A DNA stretch of 64,000 bases from Xanthocytophaga flava (GTDB lineage Bacteria; Bacteroidota; Bacteroidia; Cytophagales; 172606-1). Each line of letters begins with the position of its first letter. The first letter of the stretch is position 1. Made by a program: the position numbers and the translations under genes. Positions 27,232 to 38,274 of this stretch are shown one piece after another. The notes below the pieces were generated by a model. That model did no database searches. It was not told where the DNA came from and saw only the letters and a list, made by a program, of their open reading frames with translations. Where the stretch lies: the NCBI GenBank assembly GCA_030068525.1, contig JASJOS010000016.1:1-64000 (forward strand). Reading direction: 5' to 3'.

Positions 27232-30177
27232 ATGAGTTTTAAGCGAATTAATGACATTACTGGCTGGGTAGTGTTTCTCATTGCGGCTGTTGTGTACACT
27301 CTCACCGTTGAGCCTACGGCTAGTTTCTGGGATTGTGGCGAGTTCATTGCTGCATCATACAAACTGCAGGTTCCTCACCCTCCCGGAGCACCTATATTTT
27401 TGATGGTTAACAGGGCATTTGCCTTGCTGGCTGGATCTGATGTAACTAAAGTTGCATTCTGGATTAATATGCAGTCAGTATTGACCAGTGCCGGAGCTTC
27501 TTTGTTTTTATTCTGGACTATTACGTTATTAGGTCGTAAAGTTTTCAAAAAGTCCGCAGAGCAACTCGTATTTGGTGAAACTTTCCTTTTAATGGGAGCA
27601 GGTGTTGTGGGTGCTTTAGCCTATACGTTTTGTGACTCCGCCTGGTGGTCTGCTGTAGAAGCAGAAGTATATGCGATGTCTTCTTTCTTTACAGCATTTG
27701 TTTTCTGGGCTATTCTGAAATGGGAGTTAATAGAAGATGAGGCAGCAGCTAATCGCTGGCTTATCTTTACAGCTTACATGATTGGTCTTTCTACAGGTGT
27801 TCACTTACTAAACCTTGTTGCCTTACCTGCTCTTGGATTAGTCTACTACCATAAAAATTATAAGTTCAGTGTGATGGGTCTGCTGGCTGCTTTGGCAATC
27901 AGTGGTGCTGTGATTCTATTTATCATGCTGGGAGTTATCCCTGGATTACCAAGTCTGGCAGGAAGTATTGAAATCTTCTTTGTTAACAGTTTAGGATTAC
28001 CATTTAATTCAGGTATTATCTTCTTCGTTCTTTTGTTTGTTGGGGCCTTGGTTTTTGGTATCTATTATACTCAGAAGCACCAGAAAGTACTGTGGAATAC
28101 GGCTATTCTTTCATTTACGTTTATCATCGTCGGATATTCCTGTTACATGCTGGCATTGGTTCGGTCAAATTTTAATCCGCCAATCAATGAAAATGATCCA
28201 AGTAACGTAATCGAGTTCGTAAAATACCTGAAACGTGAACAGTATGGTGATCGTCCTTTATTCTTCGGACCTACTTTCATTACTCAATTGGTAGACACAA
28301 AACGTACTACTCCTGTATATCTGAAAGGCAAAGACAAGTACGAAATCTATGATTATAAGATTGAGTATGTGTATGAAGATCGTGGACAGATGTTATTCCC
28401 TCGTTTGTTTAGCCGTCAGGACAACCACCCTCAATTATATCGTCAGAAATTAGGGCTACGTCCGGATGAACGCCCTACCTTTGCTGATAACATTAAGTTT
28501 CTATTCACTTACCAGATCGGATATATGTATTTCCGCTATTTCGGCTGGAACTTTATTGGCCGGGAAAGTGACATTGAAGGAGCGGGTACATTAACACCTG
28601 TAATGGCAGGAAAAGCAGTTCCTGCTGAAGTAGAGCATAACAGAGCTCGAAACAATTTTTGGGCATTGCCACTGATTTTAGGTGCTGTTGGACTGGTCTT
28701 TCAATTTAATCGTGACAAGGAAGGTTTTGGTGCAACCTTTATTTTGTATTTCCTTACTGGAATAGCGTTGGTATTGTATCTGAACTCACCTCCTGTTGAA
28801 CCTCGTGAGCGGGATTATATTTATGTAGGGTCGTTTTATGCCTTTACCATATGGATCGGACTGGGAGTAATTGCTCTTGGTGATGCATTACTTAAGTACC
28901 TGAAAAATTCCACTACAGTTGCTTTTGCTGCTACGGCTGTTTCTCTGATTGTACCAGGAATTATGCTTCAACAGGGATATGATGACCATGATCGTTCGGG
29001 TCGCTATATGCAGGTAGATTGGGCAAAGAATTTACTGAATTCCTGCGCACCAAATGCAATCTTGTTTACAGGTGGAGATAATGATACCTTCCCTCTATGG
29101 TATGTGCAGGATGTAGAAGGTTTCCGTACGGATGTACGGGTGTGTAACCTAAGTTTGCTGGGAACAGAATGGTATATCAGCCAAATGAAACGTAAGGTAT
29201 ATGAGTCTGAGGCATTACCTATCTCTCTGGAAGAGAAGAACTATAAAGGAAAAAATGAGCAGATTCCAGTAATAGAAAATGAAGCTGTGAAAGGTGGTAT
29301 AAATCTGAAACAATATATGCAACTGGTAAAGGATGAAAACCCTGCTATCCAGTATGCATATGGTAGTGAAAAGCTGACTATCCTGCCTTCCAAAACACTG
29401 GTATTGCCTGTAGATGTAAACAAAGTGCGTAGTATGGGCATTGTGAAAACTGAATTGCAGGATTCTATCAAATCTGAGATGGTATGGAGTGTGAATCGTG
29501 GTGATCTGTTAAAACCAGACCTGATTATGCTTGATATGATTACCAATAACAACTGGGAGCGTCCTATCTACTTTAATACAACATTATCCCAATCCAGTTA
29601 CCTGGGACTGCGTGAGTATATGCAGCAGGAAGGATATGCGATGCGTTTATTACCTGTTCGGGTGCAGGGAGCACGCGATGGCTATGTAAACTCTGATATC
29701 ATGTTTGATAATATGCTTAAAAAGACCTTCTGGCGTAATACGGACAACCCTAAAGTATATTATGATGCAAATTATCGGGCACTTCCTACTATTGTTCCTC
29801 GTCGTGCATTCCTTGAACTGGCAGAGCAATTAATGATGGAAGGTAAAAATGATAAGGCTCGTGAGGTTGCATTATTCTGCTTGAAAGTATTGCCGGACCA
29901 GACTATCCCATACGATTTATACACTACACCTTTGGTTTCTGTGCTGTTAAAAACAGGAGATGAGAAAAAGGGTATGGAGGTAGCGAAGATCATGGGTGAT
30001 CGTGCAGTAAAAAATCTGGATTATTATATGCAGAACGATCCACAAAATGATGACTCCCGGTTGAGTATGTACATTCTGAGTCAGGTTGCCAATGCCTTAA
30101 AAGAAGCTGGTAAAAAAGAAGCGGATGCTTATGAAAAAGTATTGAATCGGTATGCTCCTGCTTTTGGCGGACAATAA
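27232..30177 (+). CDS. DUF2723 / GT117 family membrane protein
   Basis: 981 residues from the ATG at 27232; the frame also includes a TTG three codons earlier. The N-terminal half has the DUF2723 signature, WVVFLIAAVVYTLTVEPTAS then FWDCGEFIAASYKLQVPHPP, where the Asp-Cys-Gly-Glu stretch resembles the acidic first loop of PMT-like glycosyltransferases. About twelve membrane helices lie before residue 590. A soluble domain follows, starting near GGDNDTFPLWYVQ, and the end (about 850-981) is helical with TPR-like spacing. The family is nearly confined to Bacteroidota and is thought to glycosylate exported proteins. This activity is inferred from the family. Confidence 0.9.
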   Translation: MSFKRINDITGWVVFLIAAVVYTLTVEPTASFWDCGEFIAASYKLQVPHPPGAPIFLMVNRAFALLAGSDVTKVAFWINMQSVLTSAGASLFLFWTITLLGRKVFKKSAEQLVFGETFLLMGAGVVGALAYTFCDSAWWSAVEAEVYAMSSFFTAFVFWAILKWELIEDEAAANRWLIFTAYMIGLSTGVHLLNLVALPALGLVYYHKNYKFSVMGLLAALAISGAVILFIMLGVIPGLPSLAGSIEIFFVNSLGLPFNSGIIFFVLLFVGALVFGIYYTQKHQKVLWNTAILSFTFIIVGYSCYMLALVRSNFNPPINENDPSNVIEFVKYLKREQYGDRPLFFGPTFITQLVDTKRTTPVYLKGKDKYEIYDYKIEYVYEDRGQMLFPRLFSRQDNHPQLYRQKLGLRPDERPTFADNIKFLFTYQIGYMYFRYFGWNFIGRESDIEGAGTLTPVMAGKAVPAEVEHNRARNNFWALPLILGAVGLVFQFNRDKEGFGATFILYFLTGIALVLYLNSPPVEPRERDYIYVGSFYAFTIWIGLGVIALGDALLKYLKNSTTVAFAATAVSLIVPGIMLQQGYDDHDRSGRYMQVDWAKNLLNSCAPNAILFTGGDNDTFPLWYVQDVEGFRTDVRVCNLSLLGTEWYISQMKRKVYESEALPISLEEKNYKGKNEQIPVIENEAVKGGINLKQYMQLVKDENPAIQYAYGSEKLTILPSKTLVLPVDVNKVRSMGIVKTELQDSIKSEMVWSVNRGDLLKPDLIMLDMITNNNWERPIYFNTTLSQSSYLGLREYMQQEGYAMRLLPVRVQGARDGYVNSDIMFDNMLKKTFWRNTDNPKVYYDANYRALPTIVPRRAFLELAEQLMMEGKNDKAREVALFCLKVLPDQTIPYDLYTTPLVSVLLKTGDEKKGMEVAKIMGDRAVKNLDYYMQNDPQNDDSRLSMYILSQVANALKEAGKKEADAYEKVLNRYAPAFGGQ

Positions 30178-30197
30178 AATACAAGATTATAGATGAT

Positions 30198-30229
30198 AAA
30201 AAATCCCCTGATCTCTCAGGGGATTTTTT
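30198..30229 (+). terminator. Terminator of the GT117 gene
   Basis: A 14-bp perfect stem, AAAAAATCCCCTGA with TCAGGGGATTTTTT, around a 4-base loop. It lies 20 bases past the stop codon. Confidence 0.9.
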
Positions 30230-30276
30230 ATTTGCCACTGTTGGAAAATGATAGTCAATCAGATTTAAGTAAAACA

Positions 30277-30316
30277 AAAGGCTTGCATCCTGCATATAGC
30301 AGGAAAACAAGCCTTT
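30277..30316 (-). terminator. Terminator of metH
   Basis: The outer stem AAAGGCTTG (30277-30285) pairs with CAAGCCTTT (30308-30316), and an inner CCTGC/GCAGG stem lies in the loop. On the minus strand it is followed by TTGTTTT. It lies 38 bases past the metH stop codon. Confidence 0.85.
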
Positions 30317-30354
30317 GAATAAATGAATTTGTAGTTTATGAATCGCAGAATTAA

Positions 30355-33300
30355 TTAATCATAATTCAAATTAGGCGCCAACCATTTTTCTGCCTCTTCT
30401 ACGGTCATATTCTTACGTTGGGCATAATCTTCCAATTGATCCTTAGCCATCTTTCCAACTGGAAAATATTTTGCTTGTTCATGAGAGAAATACCATCCAC
30501 TTACAGAACTGGCCGGATACATCGCGAAGCTTTCTGTTAATGTAATTCCAATCTGTTGTTCTGCGTCCAGCAGATCAAACAAGGTGCGTTTTTCTGTATG
30601 ATCCGGGCAGGCTGGATAGCCTGGGGCTGGACGAATACCCTGGTATTCTTCCGAAATCAGATCTTCATTGCTTAGTTTCTCATTGGTTGCATATCCCCAG
30701 AATTCCCGGCGGACACGTTCATGCATGAGTTCTGCAAATGCTTCGGCGAGACGATCTGCCAATGCCTTGATCATAATAGAGTTATAGTCATCATGATCTT
30801 TTTCGTATTGTTCTAAAAGAGACTCAATACCAATACCCGCCGTAACTGCAAAGGCACCAATGTAATCTGTCTTACCTGTTTCAAGAGGTGCAATAAAGTC
30901 TGAGAGACATATATTCGGAACATTGGCCGCTTTTTGTCCTTGTTGGCGAATAAAGTGAAGTTTGTTTGTGACAGCCTCCTGCTTCCGAACCTGAGCATCT
31001 TTTACTACATATTTTACATGTTTATGAGAGCCATGTTTTTCACAAGGCACTTCTACTACTTCTTCTTGATAGTCATAGAGAACTACATCATCGCCAACCG
31101 CATTCGCTGGATAGAAACCTACAACAGCTTTTGCTTTCAGGGATTTATCTGTTATGATTTTTTGAAGCATCTGTTGAGCATCTTCATAAAGACGTTTAGC
31201 TTCTTCTCCTACAACCGGGTTTTCAAATATCTTTGGATACTTACCTTGTAGCTGCCATGTCTGGAAGAATGGAGTCCAGTCGATGTATTTAGCTATTTCA
31301 GCAAGGTCATAATCTTCAAAGTAACGATTGCCCAGGAACTTAGGCTGATACATCGGGGAGGCCTCCCAATCAATTTTCAGGCTATTCTCACGTGCTTTTT
31401 CGATGGATACATAGTTCTTGTCTTTTTGGCGATTCGCATGGTCTGAACGAAGCTTAGCATATTCGCCTTTTATCTCCTGGAATATTTCTTCACGAGTTTG
31501 TTCGTTTTGTACTAGCTTTCCGGCAACTGGTACTGAGCGACTCGCATCCAGCACATGGATAACCGGACCGGAGTAATGAGGATCAATTTTGACTGCAGTA
31601 TGGATACGTGAAGTTGTTGCACCACCAATCAGTAATGGAATGGTAAATCCTTGGCGTTCCATCTCTTTTGCCACACCCACCATTTCATCCAGACTTGGCG
31701 TAATCAAGCCACTCAAACCAATAATGTCAGCATTTTCTCTGCGAGCTGCTTCCAGAATTTTGTCTGTAGGTACCATTACACCAAGGTCAACGATTTCGTA
31801 GTTGTTACAACCTAACACCACACCTACGATATTCTTTCCGATATCATGTACATCACCTTTAACTGTCGCCAATAAGATTTTACCTGCCGAAGAACTTCCA
31901 CCACCGCTTTTTTCTGCTTCGATAAATGGTAGCAGATAAGCTACTGCTTTTTTCATTACCCGAGCCGATTTTACCACCTGAGGAAGAAACATTTTTCCTG
32001 CACCAAACAGATCTCCAACCACATTCATCCCATCCATCAATGGCCCCTCAATAACTTTTAATGGACGATCTACTTGCTGACGGGCCTCTTCTACATCCTG
32101 ATCGATATAATCTACAATACCTTTTACAAGACTATGTGCAAGACGCTCGCCAACTGTTCCGTTTCTCCAGGCCAGATCTTCGACTTTTTCCTTGCCTTGC
32201 GCCTTTACTGTTTCAGCAAAAGCAATTAATCTCTCAGTTCCGTCCGGACGACGGTTAAGCAACACATCTTCTACTAGTTCCAGTAAATCTTTGGGTATAT
32301 CATCATAAACTGCCAGCTGACCTGCATTGACAATACCCATATCCATTCCAGCCTTGATTCCATGGTACAGGAAAGCAGAGTGCATAGCTTCACGTACATG
32401 GTCATTACCCCGGAAACTAAACGATATATTGGATACCCCACCTGATACTTTTGCATAAGGAAGGTTTTCTTTTATCCATTTGGTTGCATTAAAGAAATCA
32501 ACTGCATAGTTGTTGTGTTCTTCAATCCCTGTTGCTACTGTCAGAATGTTAGGGTCAAATATGATATCTTCAGGTGGGAAGCCTACTTCTTTTACCAGAA
32601 TGTTGTATGCTCTTTCACAAATCTGAATCCTGCGTTCGTATGAGTCTGCCTGCCCCTGTTCATCAAAAGCCATTACTACAGTTGCGGCACCATAACGCAG
32701 TATCTTATGTGCATAATCTCTGAATTTTTCTTCTCCTTCTTTTAGAGAGATAGAATTTACAATTGCCTTACCCTGTACACATTTCAATCCGGCTTCAATA
32801 ACTTCCCATTTGGAAGAGTCTATCATGATTGGGACACGGGAGATATCAGGTTCTGCTGCTATCAGATTCAGAAATGTAGTCATCACCTCTACGGAATCAA
32901 GCATCCCTTCGTCCATGTTAATATCTATGACCTGGGCTCCACCTTCTACCTGCTGACGTGCTACACTCAGGGCTGCTTCATAATCCCCTGTTTTAATAAG
33001 TCGTGCAAATGCTTTTGAACCTGTTACATTGGTACGTTCTCCAACATTGATGAAATTAGTTTCTTTAGTTACCCTTAATGGTTCTAGACCGGACAATTTC
33101 ATTGTCTTGTCAAACTGGGGTAGAGGACGTGGTTGATAGTTGGCTGCTACTTTTGCAATAGCCTGAATATGATCAGGTGTAGTGCCACAACAACCACCTA
33201 TTATATTGACAAAACTATCTGACAGAAACCCTTCTACAATGGCTGCCATCTCATCCGGAGATTGATCATATTCTCCAAATTCGTTTGGTAGTCCGGCATT

Positions 33301-34113
33301 AGGGTATGCAGAGGTAAAGAAAGGAGATTCCTTTGCCAGTGTTTGGACATACGGACGCATTAAGTCTGCACCTAATGCGCAGTTAAGGCCTACTGAAAGC
33401 AAGGGCAGATGTGATACCGAGGTTAAGAATGCTTCAGTAGTTTGTCCGGATAGGGTACGTCCGGAGGCATCTGTGATGGTTCCGGAAACCATGATAGGCA
33501 AAGGCTGCTTGTCTTTGTTATTGACAAAGAATAAGTCAATAGCAAATAAAGCTGCTTTGGCATTAAGTGTATCAAAAATGGTTTCTACCAATAGTATATC
33601 CGCTCCACCATCAACAAGTCCACGTACCTGCTCATAATAAGCGTCAACCAGTTGGTCAAACGTAATGGCACGATAACCAGGATTGTTAACATCTGGCGAT
33701 AAAGATGCAGTACGGTTGGTTGGCCCCATAGCACCTGCTACAAAGCGAGGCTTTTCAGGGTATTTTGCATTAAATTCTATTACCGCTTCTTTTGCTACCT
33801 TCGCTGACTCATAGTTCAATTCATATACCAGATCTTCCATATGGTAGTCTGCCATCGCGATAGAAGTACCTGAAAAGGTATTGGTTTCAATGATATCTGC
33901 ACCTGCTTCCAGATATTTGGTATGGATTTCCTTAATGATTGCTGGTTGTGTAATAGATAACAAGTCATTGTTACCTTTCAAATCATGGGGGAAATCCTTA
34001 AAGCGTTCTCCTCTGTAGTCTTCTTCTGTCAGATGATATCGTTGAATCATGGTTCCCATGGCTCCATCAAGTATCAGGATACGTTGCTTGAGAATATCGC
34101 GAATGTCAGTCAT
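30355..34113 (-). CDS. metH: Cobalamin-dependent methionine synthase
   Basis: 1252 residues, all four modules present. The homocysteine barrel begins with [12 protein letters not shown] and ends with the zinc ligands in [11 protein letters not shown]. The methyltetrahydrofolate barrel begins at [14 protein letters not shown] (about 355). The B12 module has [20 protein letters not shown], whose His binds cobalt, and [13 protein letters not shown]. The reactivation domain has the SAM-binding [15 protein letters not shown]. It methylates homocysteine with methyl-THF, so the organism needs a cobalamin supply. I see no B12 or SAM riboswitch in the short region upstream. Confidence 0.97.
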   Translation of the reverse strand: MTDIRDILKQRILILDGAMGTMIQRYHLTEEDYRGERFKDFPHDLKGNNDLLSITQPAIIKEIHTKYLEAGADIIETNTFSGTSIAMADYHMEDLVYELNYESAKVAKEAVIEFNAKYPEKPRFVAGAMGPTNRTASLSPDVNNPGYRAITFDQLVDAYYEQVRGLVDGGADILLVETIFDTLNAKAALFAIDLFFVNNKDKQPLPIMVSGTITDASGRTLSGQTTEAFLTSVSHLPLLSVGLNCALGADLMRPYVQTLAKESPFFTSAYPNAGLPNEFGEYDQSPDEMAAIVEGFLSDSFVNIIGGCCGTTPDHIQAIAKVAANYQPRPLPQFDKTMKLSGLEPLRVTKETNFINVGERTNVTGSKAFARLIKTGDYEAALSVARQQVEGGAQVIDINMDEGMLDSVEVMTTFLNLIAAEPDISRVPIMIDSSKWEVIEAGLKCVQGKAIVNSISLKEGEEKFRDYAHKILRYGAATVVMAFDEQGQADSYERRIQICERAYNILVKEVGFPPEDIIFDPNILTVATGIEEHNNYAVDFFNATKWIKENLPYAKVSGGVSNISFSFRGNDHVREAMHSAFLYHGIKAGMDMGIVNAGQLAVYDDIPKDLLELVEDVLLNRRPDGTERLIAFAETVKAQGKEKVEDLAWRNGTVGERLAHSLVKGIVDYIDQDVEEARQQVDRPLKVIEGPLMDGMNVVGDLFGAGKMFLPQVVKSARVMKKAVAYLLPFIEAEKSGGGSSSAGKILLATVKGDVHDIGKNIVGVVLGCNNYEIVDLGVMVPTDKILEAARRENADIIGLSGLITPSLDEMVGVAKEMERQGFTIPLLIGGATTSRIHTAVKIDPHYSGPVIHVLDASRSVPVAGKLVQNEQTREEIFQEIKGEYAKLRSDHANRQKDKNYVSIEKARENSLKIDWEASPMYQPKFLGNRYFEDYDLAEIAKYIDWTPFFQTWQLQGKYPKIFENPVVGEEAKRLYEDAQQMLQKIITDKSLKAKAVVGFYPANAVGDDVVLYDYQEEVVEVPCEKHGSHKHVKYVVKDAQVRKQEAVTNKLHFIRQQGQKAANVPNICLSDFIAPLETGKTDYIGAFAVTAGIGIESLLEQYEKDHDDYNSIMIKALADRLAEAFAELMHERVRREFWGYATNEKLSNEDLISEEYQGIRPAPGYPACPDHTEKRTLFDLLDAEQQIGITLTESFAMYPASSVSGWYFSHEQAKYFPVGKMAKDQLEDYAQRKNMTVEEAEKWLAPNLNYD

Positions 34114-34175
34114 GTAGGTATAGCTATGTGTTAATGTCGATGTATGGTATATATTCTTAGTATAGTAGATAAAAA

Positions 34176-35222
34176 TTATTTCTTATGCAGGAATCCGATT
34201 GTTCCGAACCTGCCACTTTCCATTAGTTGTTCTTTTTCTGCTTTGGAAAGGTGTTTAATTTTGGGGCCGAAGTTAAGTGTATTGATACTGATTGTCCGAC
34301 GCCAGTCTTCTGTTTTGAGTTTGTTACGATTCAGATTTTCGCTGACAATTGTGTAAAAGGCAGACATATAACTCTTAAAGTTGTAAATCTCATAGGGTGC
34401 GAGCCCTTTCTGTTGAGTGTCATAGGTTATTTGCTCTTCTCTATCCAGACGCAGACCGAGTGTTTCCGGATTGAATACATAGGTGTCTGAAGAAAGTTCA
34501 GGTTGTGGCCTGTATAAATACTTGTTCTGGTCAAAAAGGTCAATAGGATAATTAGCTAAAATACCTCCATCTACCATTACATTTACCTTCTGACCAGTCG
34601 CAGGTTTTGCTATAGTATTACCAAGAGAATCTATAAACATGGCTTTAAAATACAGAGGTATCGACATGGAAATACGAACTGCATCTGATACTTTCATGGC
34701 TGGATAGGTTTCGTATGACAACACTTCGACCTTTTGTTGGGTAAGATTGGTACCTGTGACATATAAATCCCTCATACCGTTTGGGCCTGCCATAGTATGT
34801 AGCTGGCCCAGTGTAATATTGTCAAGTCCTGTTTTGGCCTTTAGTTGTTCTTCCAGCCATTTTGTAAACTTTTCACCCCTGTACCAGCCATAATATTTAA
34901 CAAGTCTGTTACTACCACCTATGAATACGAAACGGCCATCATTCATTTTTTTTACAGGCATGGCATAAATTAGTTGTTTGATTTCATCTGCCGAGTATCC
35001 TACAGCCAGAAGTGCGGCCTGTATAGCTCCCGCTGATGTGCCACCTACCCGGATAATAGAATCCAGCATACCGCTCTGCTCCAGTTCCAGAATAGCACCA
35101 CTATAGGCTATACCCCGAATACCGCCTCTTTCCATTACCAGATTTCGATAAACGGCTGTGGCCTGGCCAAAGCATTGACCAGTTACATAATATGCAAAGA
35201 ATAGGAAAAAGAGATATCTCAT
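34176..35222 (-). CDS. Patatin-like phospholipase, exported
   Basis: 348 residues with a signal peptide (hydrophobic 4-15, then QCFGQA). The patatin catalytic dyad is visible: oxyanion loop RGGIRG (32-37), nucleophile elbow GTSAG with Ser63, and Asp218 in [10 protein letters not shown]. Related enzymes hydrolyse acyl chains from phospholipids or other esters. The protein ends soon after the catalytic domain, with no beta-barrel part. Its stop is 62 bases from the divergent metH start, so the two share no promoter. Confidence 0.88.
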   Translation of the reverse strand: MRYLFFLFFAYYVTGQCFGQATAVYRNLVMERGGIRGIAYSGAILELEQSGMLDSIIRVGGTSAGAIQAALLAVGYSADEIKQLIYAMPVKKMNDGRFVFIGGSNRLVKYYGWYRGEKFTKWLEEQLKAKTGLDNITLGQLHTMAGPNGMRDLYVTGTNLTQQKVEVLSYETYPAMKVSDAVRISMSIPLYFKAMFIDSLGNTIAKPATGQKVNVMVDGGILANYPIDLFDQNKYLYRPQPELSSDTYVFNPETLGLRLDREEQITYDTQQKGLAPYEIYNFKSYMSAFYTIVSENLNRNKLKTEDWRRTISINTLNFGPKIKHLSKAEKEQLMESGRFGTIGFLHKK

Positions 35223-35665
35223 TCCAGTTGTTTTTAGAGCCTATACGTATGCGGTTCCAGAGAGGAGGATCATTTGATGGGTTGCAAATGAGGCTTCTTC
35301 CTTATCTTTCCCCAGAAAATAGTTTGTTCTGGGGTGGAAAGTAGCACCTTTTTTTACGTTTCAGAGATGCAATTCTGGTAGTAGTAAGATATCTGAAACG
35401 AAAAACGGTTGCCAAGACATCATTGGGTCCATTCCCTCCGTCTTTCTGGATAAGCATTTGTGTACAAAGGTATATAATTAAAAGGAAGATAAAAAATAGA
35501 TACATAGTGATTCAGTTTCATAAAATAATTCATAGTATACACAGGAATAAGAACTATCTATGGGAATGTATCTAAAACAAAGGTGTTATTTTTGTTTTGA
35601 TAGATGGCAAAGAATAGTGTGGATATATATTGTTACATCTTAAACATTCTTCAGATTTTTTACTT
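35223..35665. other. Intergenic region between patatin and Ppx/GppA genes
   Basis: A 443-base gap between divergent genes. One hairpin, CCCCAGAA (35310-35317) with TTCTGGGG (35327-35334), lies about 90 bases upstream of the patatin ATG. On the minus strand TACCTTTG (35465-35472) is a candidate -7 box for patatin, which would give a leader of about 240 bases containing that hairpin. I see no RNA gene and no convincing protein gene. Confidence 0.4.
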
Positions 35666-36571
35666 ATGAAATTAGGTGCCATTGATATAGGGTCAAATGC
35701 TGCCCGTATGCAAATTAGTCTGGTATTACATGATGGAGATAAGGTATCTTTTAAACAGGTAGAGTACATCCGGTTTCCACTCCAATTGGGAAAGGATGTT
35801 TTTCATTCTGGCGTAATTGGTCCTCAGCGTGAAGCAAATCTGACCAAGTTTATACATGCCTGTAAGTTGTTGTTTGAATTGCATGAAGTAGACCAGTTTC
35901 GTCTTTGTGCTACATCGGCTATGCGTGAAGCAGAAAACGGACCAGATATTGTGAAGCGGATACAAGAAAAACTGAATATGCGTATTCAAGTCATCACAGG
36001 GAATCAGGAGGCTGAGCTGGTTAATAATGTAGTAGTACGTGAATTGGATGCAGCTACTTATGTGCACATTGATGTAGGAGGAGGGAGTACTGAATTGAAT
36101 GTATATGTAAATCAGAAAAAAATTGCAGCTCGGTCTTTTAAAATTGGCTCGGTACGATTACTCGAAGAGCCTAAAAAAGCTGCGGGCCAATGGAAATCCA
36201 TTAAAGAATGGCTGGAAGAAGAACTTACAGGGCTTTCAGATCCTGTCTATGCTGTAGGAACGGGAGGGAATATCAGCAAAATTTATGAGATGGCTAAGCT
36301 TTATCAGTTCACACAACAGAGCTTAAGTGGAATGATAAGTAGAGAAGATATTGAAACTATTCATGATTTTGTAAAGCGCCATTCTGTAGAAGATCGGATC
36401 AACAAATTGCGTTTAAATCCTGATCGGGCGGATGTGATTGTACCTGCAGCAGAAATATATTTATATGTAATGCAGTGTGCCAATGCTGATCTGATTAAAG
36501 TACCTGAAATAGGTCTGATTGATGGGATTATACAAGGACTCTATGAGAAGGTAAAAAAAGTAAGGGTATAA
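35666..36571 (+). CDS. Ppx/GppA family phosphatase
   Basis: 301 residues from the ATG at 35666; a TTG-initiated frame 12 codons longer is disfavoured. The ASKHA-type phosphate loops are clear: LGAIDIGSNAARMQI at the N-terminus, RLCATSAMREAENG, the second loop VHIDVGGGSTELNVY, and VYAVGTGGNISKI. Family members hydrolyse polyphosphate or pppGpp. Only the N-terminal two-domain core is present, without the HD-like C-terminal domain of E. coli Ppx, as is usual for short forms. The gene converges with an anti-sigma-like gene across a long hairpin. Confidence 0.9.
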   Translation: MKLGAIDIGSNAARMQISLVLHDGDKVSFKQVEYIRFPLQLGKDVFHSGVIGPQREANLTKFIHACKLLFELHEVDQFRLCATSAMREAENGPDIVKRIQEKLNMRIQVITGNQEAELVNNVVVRELDAATYVHIDVGGGSTELNVYVNQKKIAARSFKIGSVRLLEEPKKAAGQWKSIKEWLEEELTGLSDPVYAVGTGGNISKIYEMAKLYQFTQQSLSGMISREDIETIHDFVKRHSVEDRINKLRLNPDRADVIVPAAEIYLYVMQCANADLIKVPEIGLIDGIIQGLYEKVKKVRV

Positions 36572-36620
36572 AAGAGTAAAAGCTCGTTTGTAAAATCAAC
36601 AAATGGGCTTTTACTCTTTT
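36570..36620. terminator. Bidirectional terminator
   Basis: A 14-bp stem, AAAAGAGTAAAAGC (36570-36583) with GCTTTTACTCTTTT (36607-36620), with further GTTTGT/ACAAAT pairing inside. It overlaps the last bases of the Ppx/GppA gene and precedes the convergent stop at 36633. Confidence 0.85.
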
Positions 36621-36632
36621 GATACTAAGCTC

Positions 36633-37418
36633 TTATCGTCTTTTCCACTGAAGAAGTTTTAGTTTCCAATAGAACCATGAATCTACATCTCCATTGTGTA
36701 CATGGAACTCACTGCGACGAATCTTGTCAAAGAGCTTAATGGCATCATCAAGTTGATTGTTTCTTAAGTATGACCATGCCAGATAATATTCCGCTTCCTG
36801 GTAATAACCATACGTGTTTTCTTTTGCAGATAGATATAGAACCTGCTTAAAACAATAGATTGCTGTAGAGGCTTGATTTAGAGCAAGGTATGCATTGCCT
36901 GCAAGAAAAGTCTCCATAAGGCTTTTTTCTTTGCTGCCTTTATATAATTCTACTACACGAACATAGTTGGCATTCACATATTCTGTATGAATCAGGTATT
37001 CTGTTTTGGGATGTTTGGGACCTGCTTCACCACGAACTGCATCAGAGGTAAAACTGCTAAAGTCATCACTATACAGGCTATTAGGATTTAGTGACATAAA
37101 ACCAATAGCTGACCAGGCAACGACGAGGAACACAATAATAGCAGCAATTCGTAAATAAAAGCGTATATTTTGTGTAGAGGTATCCTGATTCCTTTTTTGT
37201 AAGCTTACCATTTTCTTATGGATCTCTTTTAATTCTTCACGTTGTCCATAGCTACGAATCAACGTGCTGGCTGTACGTATTGATGTTACTTCTTCCTGTA
37301 AAGAAGAATTGGTTGAGAGTTGGTCTTCAAAATTGGCTTTCTCCTCAGTATTGAGTTCATTACGCAGGTACGCATCTATGTATTCCCAGCGTTCTTGTTG
37401 TGTGTTATTCAGTTCCAT
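36633..37418 (-). CDS. Membrane-anchored anti-sigma-like protein with TPR region
   Basis: 261 residues. The N-terminal part (about 1-80) looks like a cytoplasmic anti-sigma helical domain (YIDAYLRNELNTEEKANFEDQL). One membrane helix lies at about 88-110 (LRIAAIIVFLVVAWSAIGFM), and the periplasmic C-terminus has two or three TPR-like units (ETFLAGNAYLALNQASTAIYCFKQ and AEYYLAWSYLRNNQLDDAIKLFDKI). Its start overlaps the end of the sigma factor gene by 14 bases, so the two are translationally coupled. I infer that it holds the sigma factor inactive and that the TPR part senses a periplasmic partner. Confidence 0.78.
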   Translation of the reverse strand: MELNNTQQERWEYIDAYLRNELNTEEKANFEDQLSTNSSLQEEVTSIRTASTLIRSYGQREELKEIHKKMVSLQKRNQDTSTQNIRFYLRIAAIIVFLVVAWSAIGFMSLNPNSLYSDDFSSFTSDAVRGEAGPKHPKTEYLIHTEYVNANYVRVVELYKGSKEKSLMETFLAGNAYLALNQASTAIYCFKQVLYLSAKENTYGYYQEAEYYLAWSYLRNNQLDDAIKLFDKIRRSEFHVHNGDVDSWFYWKLKLLQWKRR

Positions 37419-38019
37419 ATGCCAGTAGTTCTTTAACTGTGTTTTTCATACCCGGATTCGTATCAATCCAATCAATTAGCTTCTTCATACACTTGTACTT
37501 CTGATTACGAACTACTTGTTCACTTTCGTAATGCATACGTTCGTAGATTTCTTTCATAGAAAGGTTTTCGTAATAGTAGTAGACTAAAATCTTTTTACAT
37601 GTTTCACCTAGCTGCTCTATTAATTCCAATACCTTCTGCTTAGACTCATTTTTGATCAGTGCTTCCTGTAAATCTTCTGACTCTTTAGATTGGGGTTCGT
37701 ATGATTCTGTATCACGGATAAACATACGGTCTCTTTTTTTAAGTTCATTAAGCCATATATTGCGGGCAATGGCATATAGAAAAGTCTTAATACTTGACTC
37801 TCCTCTGAATTTTTCACGTTCTACAAGATCAACAAAGGTGATGATCGTTTCCTGAAAAATATCTTCGGCATCTTGCTGACTTCCTTTATTCTTTCTAATG
37901 AAGTTAGTTAGATTCTCAAAGTGCTCCGTATATAAATAACTAATAGGTTGCTCAAGATTTCTTCCGAACTTGACTAGCTGTATAATTTCCTCATCCGAAT
38001 ATCGTTTACCGATTTTCAT
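37405..38019 (-). CDS. ECF-type RNA polymerase sigma factor
   Basis: 204 residues. Region 2 is seen as YLYTEHFENLTNFIRKNKGSQQDAEDIFQETI and the DNA-melting part SIKTFLYAIARNIWLNELKKRDR. Region 4 follows: IEQLGETCKKILVYYYYENLSMKEIYERMHY. Region 1 and region 3 are absent, as expected for ECF factors. It is the first gene of a two-gene unit with the membrane protein that overlaps it. The signal and regulon are unknown. Confidence 0.88.
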   Translation of the reverse strand: MKIGKRYSDEEIIQLVKFGRNLEQPISYLYTEHFENLTNFIRKNKGSQQDAEDIFQETIITFVDLVEREKFRGESSIKTFLYAIARNIWLNELKKRDRMFIRDTESYEPQSKESEDLQEALIKNESKQKVLELIEQLGETCKKILVYYYYENLSMKEIYERMHYESEQVVRNQKYKCMKKLIDWIDTNPGMKNTVKELLAYGTE

Positions 38020-38274
38020 TGTGTCGGGTATAAGTTTGTAAATAGTCCTTAGTTAAATGTAACCCAAATTTTGAAAAAAAATTAAGAAAATTATGTAATC
38101 CTGTTTACTTTTTAGGCTATACCCTCATTAAAGCCTACTGGTTTTTGTATCTGAAGTTTTTTTAAGTCTATTTTGACTTTGTTGGTTACAATTTGGAGGG
38201 ATTATTTTACCAATGGAGTATGATGGGAAAGACTAAAGTAGTGAGAAGGATTTTGAAGTATTGGTAAAATAACT

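Noticed and set aside
35302-35505. A 67-residue open frame on the minus strand with a hydrophobic start
   Set aside because: No family character after the first 20 residues. A candidate promoter box lies inside it and the composition is irregular, so it is probably chance in an AT-rich gap.
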